Source: Burkholderiales bacterium (lineage in GTDB: Bacteria > Pseudomonadota > Gammaproteobacteria > Burkholderiales > Nitrosomonadaceae). From it: a stretch of 64,000 nucleotides of DNA. Location: the NCBI GenBank assembly GCA_024235755.1, contig JACKLV010000007.1:1-64000 (forward strand), written 5' to 3'. Both the position numbers and the translations under genes were made by a program. Shown here one piece after another: positions 62,595 to 64,000 of this stretch (its first letter is position 1; every line of letters begins with the position of its first letter). Below the pieces are notes generated by a model. The model was not told the origin of the DNA. It did no database searches and worked only from the letters and a program-made list of their open reading frames with translations.

Positions 62595-63361
62595 CATTTC
62601 TGGTTGAAGACAGCAATGAAAGATTGAGTTGTCTGCTGAATCCAGAAACTGTCGTAATGCGCCGAACCACAGGCGTACAATCACGCGAATCATTGAGCGG
62701 ATTAATCAACAGCGACAGAAGCGGAGATAATCCATTACTGTTTACCGGTGCTGGAACGACCACTATTGAACTGGATTTGGTTTTTGATATATCGATTCCG
62801 GGTTCATCGATCGTCACTCAGAATGTGCGCGACCTTACTCAACCGATATGGAATCTTGCAGAGAACCATCAACGCAGCGACCGCCTTTACCGGCCAGCCA
62901 TCTGTCGCTTCATTTGGGGAAAATCCTGGAACATACCCGGAGTGATTTCCGCTATAGCAGAAAAACTGGAATCATTCTCACCCCAAGGCATTCCACGGCG
63001 TTCCTGGCTCAGACTCAGGCTTATCAGAATGCAACAGCAGCCAACTTCGTCACTTCTTGAAAATGAGATGTGGCCAACTGAAGAATACCAGACACCCAAT
63101 AATGTAATTGATACACTAAATCTACCCGAAACTGCCGAGCTTCAGATAGAAGATTCATTTCCTGACGTATTGGGCGAACAATCTGAATTACCGGAGAATG
63201 CCTATAAAAGAATCGATCTATCCGCCTATCACCAGAATGGCGACCCTTTCCAATGGCGCGACATAGCGGATCGGTACAATCTGGCCGATCCCCTTGCATG
63301 GCTGAAAACATTAACATCAGACCAGAACGGCGCGAGTGAAACTCAGGATGCAAACGAATAA
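62582..63361 (+). CDS. CIS tube-initiator / LysM-like baseplate protein (Pvc5/7 type)
   Basis: 259 residues from TTG at 62582 (or GTG at 62591), overlapping the previous gene. The N-terminal part (CLLNPETVVMRRTTGVQSRE; TTTIELDLVFDISIPG; RPAICRFIWGKSWNIPGVIS) matches the CIS tube family that docks the tube to the baseplate. The C-terminal GDPFQWRDIADRYNLADPLA is a degenerate LysM-like end. A long linker joins them. It fits the order tube - (accessory) - LysM protein - VgrG-like spike of eCIS clusters. Confidence 0.8.
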   Translation: MERVTFLVEDSNERLSCLLNPETVVMRRTTGVQSRESLSGLINSDRSGDNPLLFTGAGTTTIELDLVFDISIPGSSIVTQNVRDLTQPIWNLAENHQRSDRLYRPAICRFIWGKSWNIPGVISAIAEKLESFSPQGIPRRSWLRLRLIRMQQQPTSSLLENEMWPTEEYQTPNNVIDTLNLPETAELQIEDSFPDVLGEQSELPENAYKRIDLSAYHQNGDPFQWRDIADRYNLADPLAWLKTLTSDQNGASETQDANE

Positions 63362-63363
63362 AT

Positions 63364-64000
63364 ATGCACGCAACCGTACCCCAGATTACCATTGAGATTG
63401 ACGGTTCAGTTCTTGCTGCCAGTGTCATTCAAACCATCCATGAAATCCGCGTTCGGCAGATTTTGTCTGCACCTAGCCAGTGTGAAATTCTTTTACAGGA
63501 AGCGCATGAAAACATCTCGACGGAAGCTTTATCGAAAATAGGCGCAGCAATTCACATTAAAATCGGGTACCAGGAACAATCCCTATTTTACGGCCAGATA
63601 ACCGCTGTTGAGCAGCATTATAGTGCATCGATTCGCCCACTGATCAATATCCGCGCCTACGACCTCCTTCATCGATTACGCAAGCGTCAACCGGTACGCA
63701 CGTATGTCAAAGTCGGTTTTTATCAACTCGCCCAAGAACTAACACATGATTTAGGAATCACTGTTTCTAGTGCAGAATCAGCGCCCGTTACGCCAAGACT
63801 GGTGCAATTCAGGCAATCAGACTTGGAACTGCTATCTGAATTGGGAAGAGATTACGGGCTCTACTTTTTTTTAGATAAACACGACTTACGTATTACCGGA
63901 CTAGATGGATTTGAAACTAGCGCACATTTAACGCTGGGAAAGAATCTATTTGAAGCCCGATTCTCTGTCAATGCCGACACTACAACCCAGTCTGTCAGCG
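63364..64000 (+). CDS. VgrG/gpD-like baseplate hub protein, 5' part
   Basis: The frame opens with ATG at 63364, 2 bp after the previous stop, and runs unbroken through the window end (212 codons seen). The text has hub features of phage late-control D/VgrG/Pvc8 proteins: ITIEIDGSVLAASVIQTIHE, IKIGYQEQSLFYGQITAVEQ, RAYDLLHRLRKRQPVRTY, FRQSDLELLSELGRDYGLYF. It should form the hub carrying the spike tip. The rest of the cluster (remaining baseplate, tape measure, AAA+ ATPase, fibres) must lie to the right. Confidence 0.87.
   Translation, partial: MHATVPQITIEIDGSVLAASVIQTIHEIRVRQILSAPSQCEILLQEAHENISTEALSKIGAAIHIKIGYQEQSLFYGQITAVEQHYSASIRPLINIRAYDLLHRLRKRQPVRTYVKVGFYQLAQELTHDLGITVSSAESAPVTPRLVQFRQSDLELLSELGRDYGLYFFLDKHDLRITGLDGFETSAHLTLGKNLFEARFSVNADTTTQSVS

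Noticed and set aside
58784..63361. Type VI secretion system
   Set aside because: The sheath is a single phage-like protein, the tube is gp19-like rather than Hcp, and a Pvc16-type gene is present; no TssB/C pair, TssK or TssJLM is visible in the window.
1..64000. CRISPR array
   Set aside because: No regularly spaced direct repeats with unique spacers were seen; the repeats present are IS, Zot-like fragments or short tandem units.

Overview
The window looks like a chromosomal segment of a betaproteobacterium, most likely a Nitrosomonas-type ammonia oxidiser (Nitrosomonadaceae). This is inferred from gene content (dacC-dat-ybeD-lipB-lipA block, betaproteobacterial mlaFEDCB-yadGH order, sdhCDA, thiS/thiG/trmB, a PEP-CTERM protein) and moderate GC. 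No rRNA, confident tRNA or CRISPR array was seen.

Layout. 1-1.55 kb is an insertion-sequence graveyard: a decayed IS3-type element whose last ~100 bp of orfB is inverted, then the 3' part of an IS5/IS1182-like transposase whose intact copy lies at 47.1-48.8 kb. 1.6-7.3 kb (minus) is a three-gene heavy-metal-type RND efflux operon. 7.8-12.6 kb holds a small serine hydrolase, a PBP5/6-type carboxypeptidase, a D-amino acid aminotransferase, ybeD, lipB and lipA. 12.65-19.5 kb is a guanidine-I riboswitch followed by an APC permease, two DUF1989 proteins (carboxyguanidine deiminase subunits) and a 1208-residue urea/guanidine carboxylase: a guanidine-nitrogen operon. 19.5-21.6 kb encodes a TrkA/TrkH potassium system.

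21.7-27.1 kb is an AT-rich accessory island: three decayed copies of the 3' end of a Zot-like (filamentous phage assembly) gene, a truncated KAP-type P-loop gene, a tiny GDCCVxC-type cysteine protein and a 678-residue secreted orphan. 27.3-32.2 kb (minus) is mlaFEDCB-yadGH for lipid-asymmetry transport. 32.2-38.2 kb carries an AGCS symporter, a secreted thermonuclease, an SH3-domain protein and sdhCDA with no sdhB behind it. 38.6-40.6 kb is a Wzz/GumC-like protein fused to what looks like a degenerate tyrosine-recombinase catalytic domain. 40.7-45.4 kb holds thiS, thiG, trmB and an iron-type ABC binding protein and permease without an ATPase; 45.6 kb is a PEP-CTERM von Willebrand A protein.

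46.7-55.3 kb is a second graveyard: an integrase remnant, the intact IS, then a BREX phage-defence locus in ruins (brxC 3' part, an AlbA_2/Schlafen ATP-binding gene, the pglX 5' end cut by a RAYT transposase) and other broken genes. 55.5-57.1 kb holds a 1-Cys peroxiredoxin and a malate/lactate dehydrogenase-like protein. From 57.4 kb to the right edge is the start of a contractile injection system (eCIS-type) cluster: a possible lysozyme/RTX/DUF4214 cargo, a Pvc16-type protein, sheath, tube, a disordered repeat protein, a CIS tube/LysM-like baseplate protein and a VgrG/gpD-like spike, cut by the window end.

All family assignments are from reading the translated sequence by eye; no database search was run.
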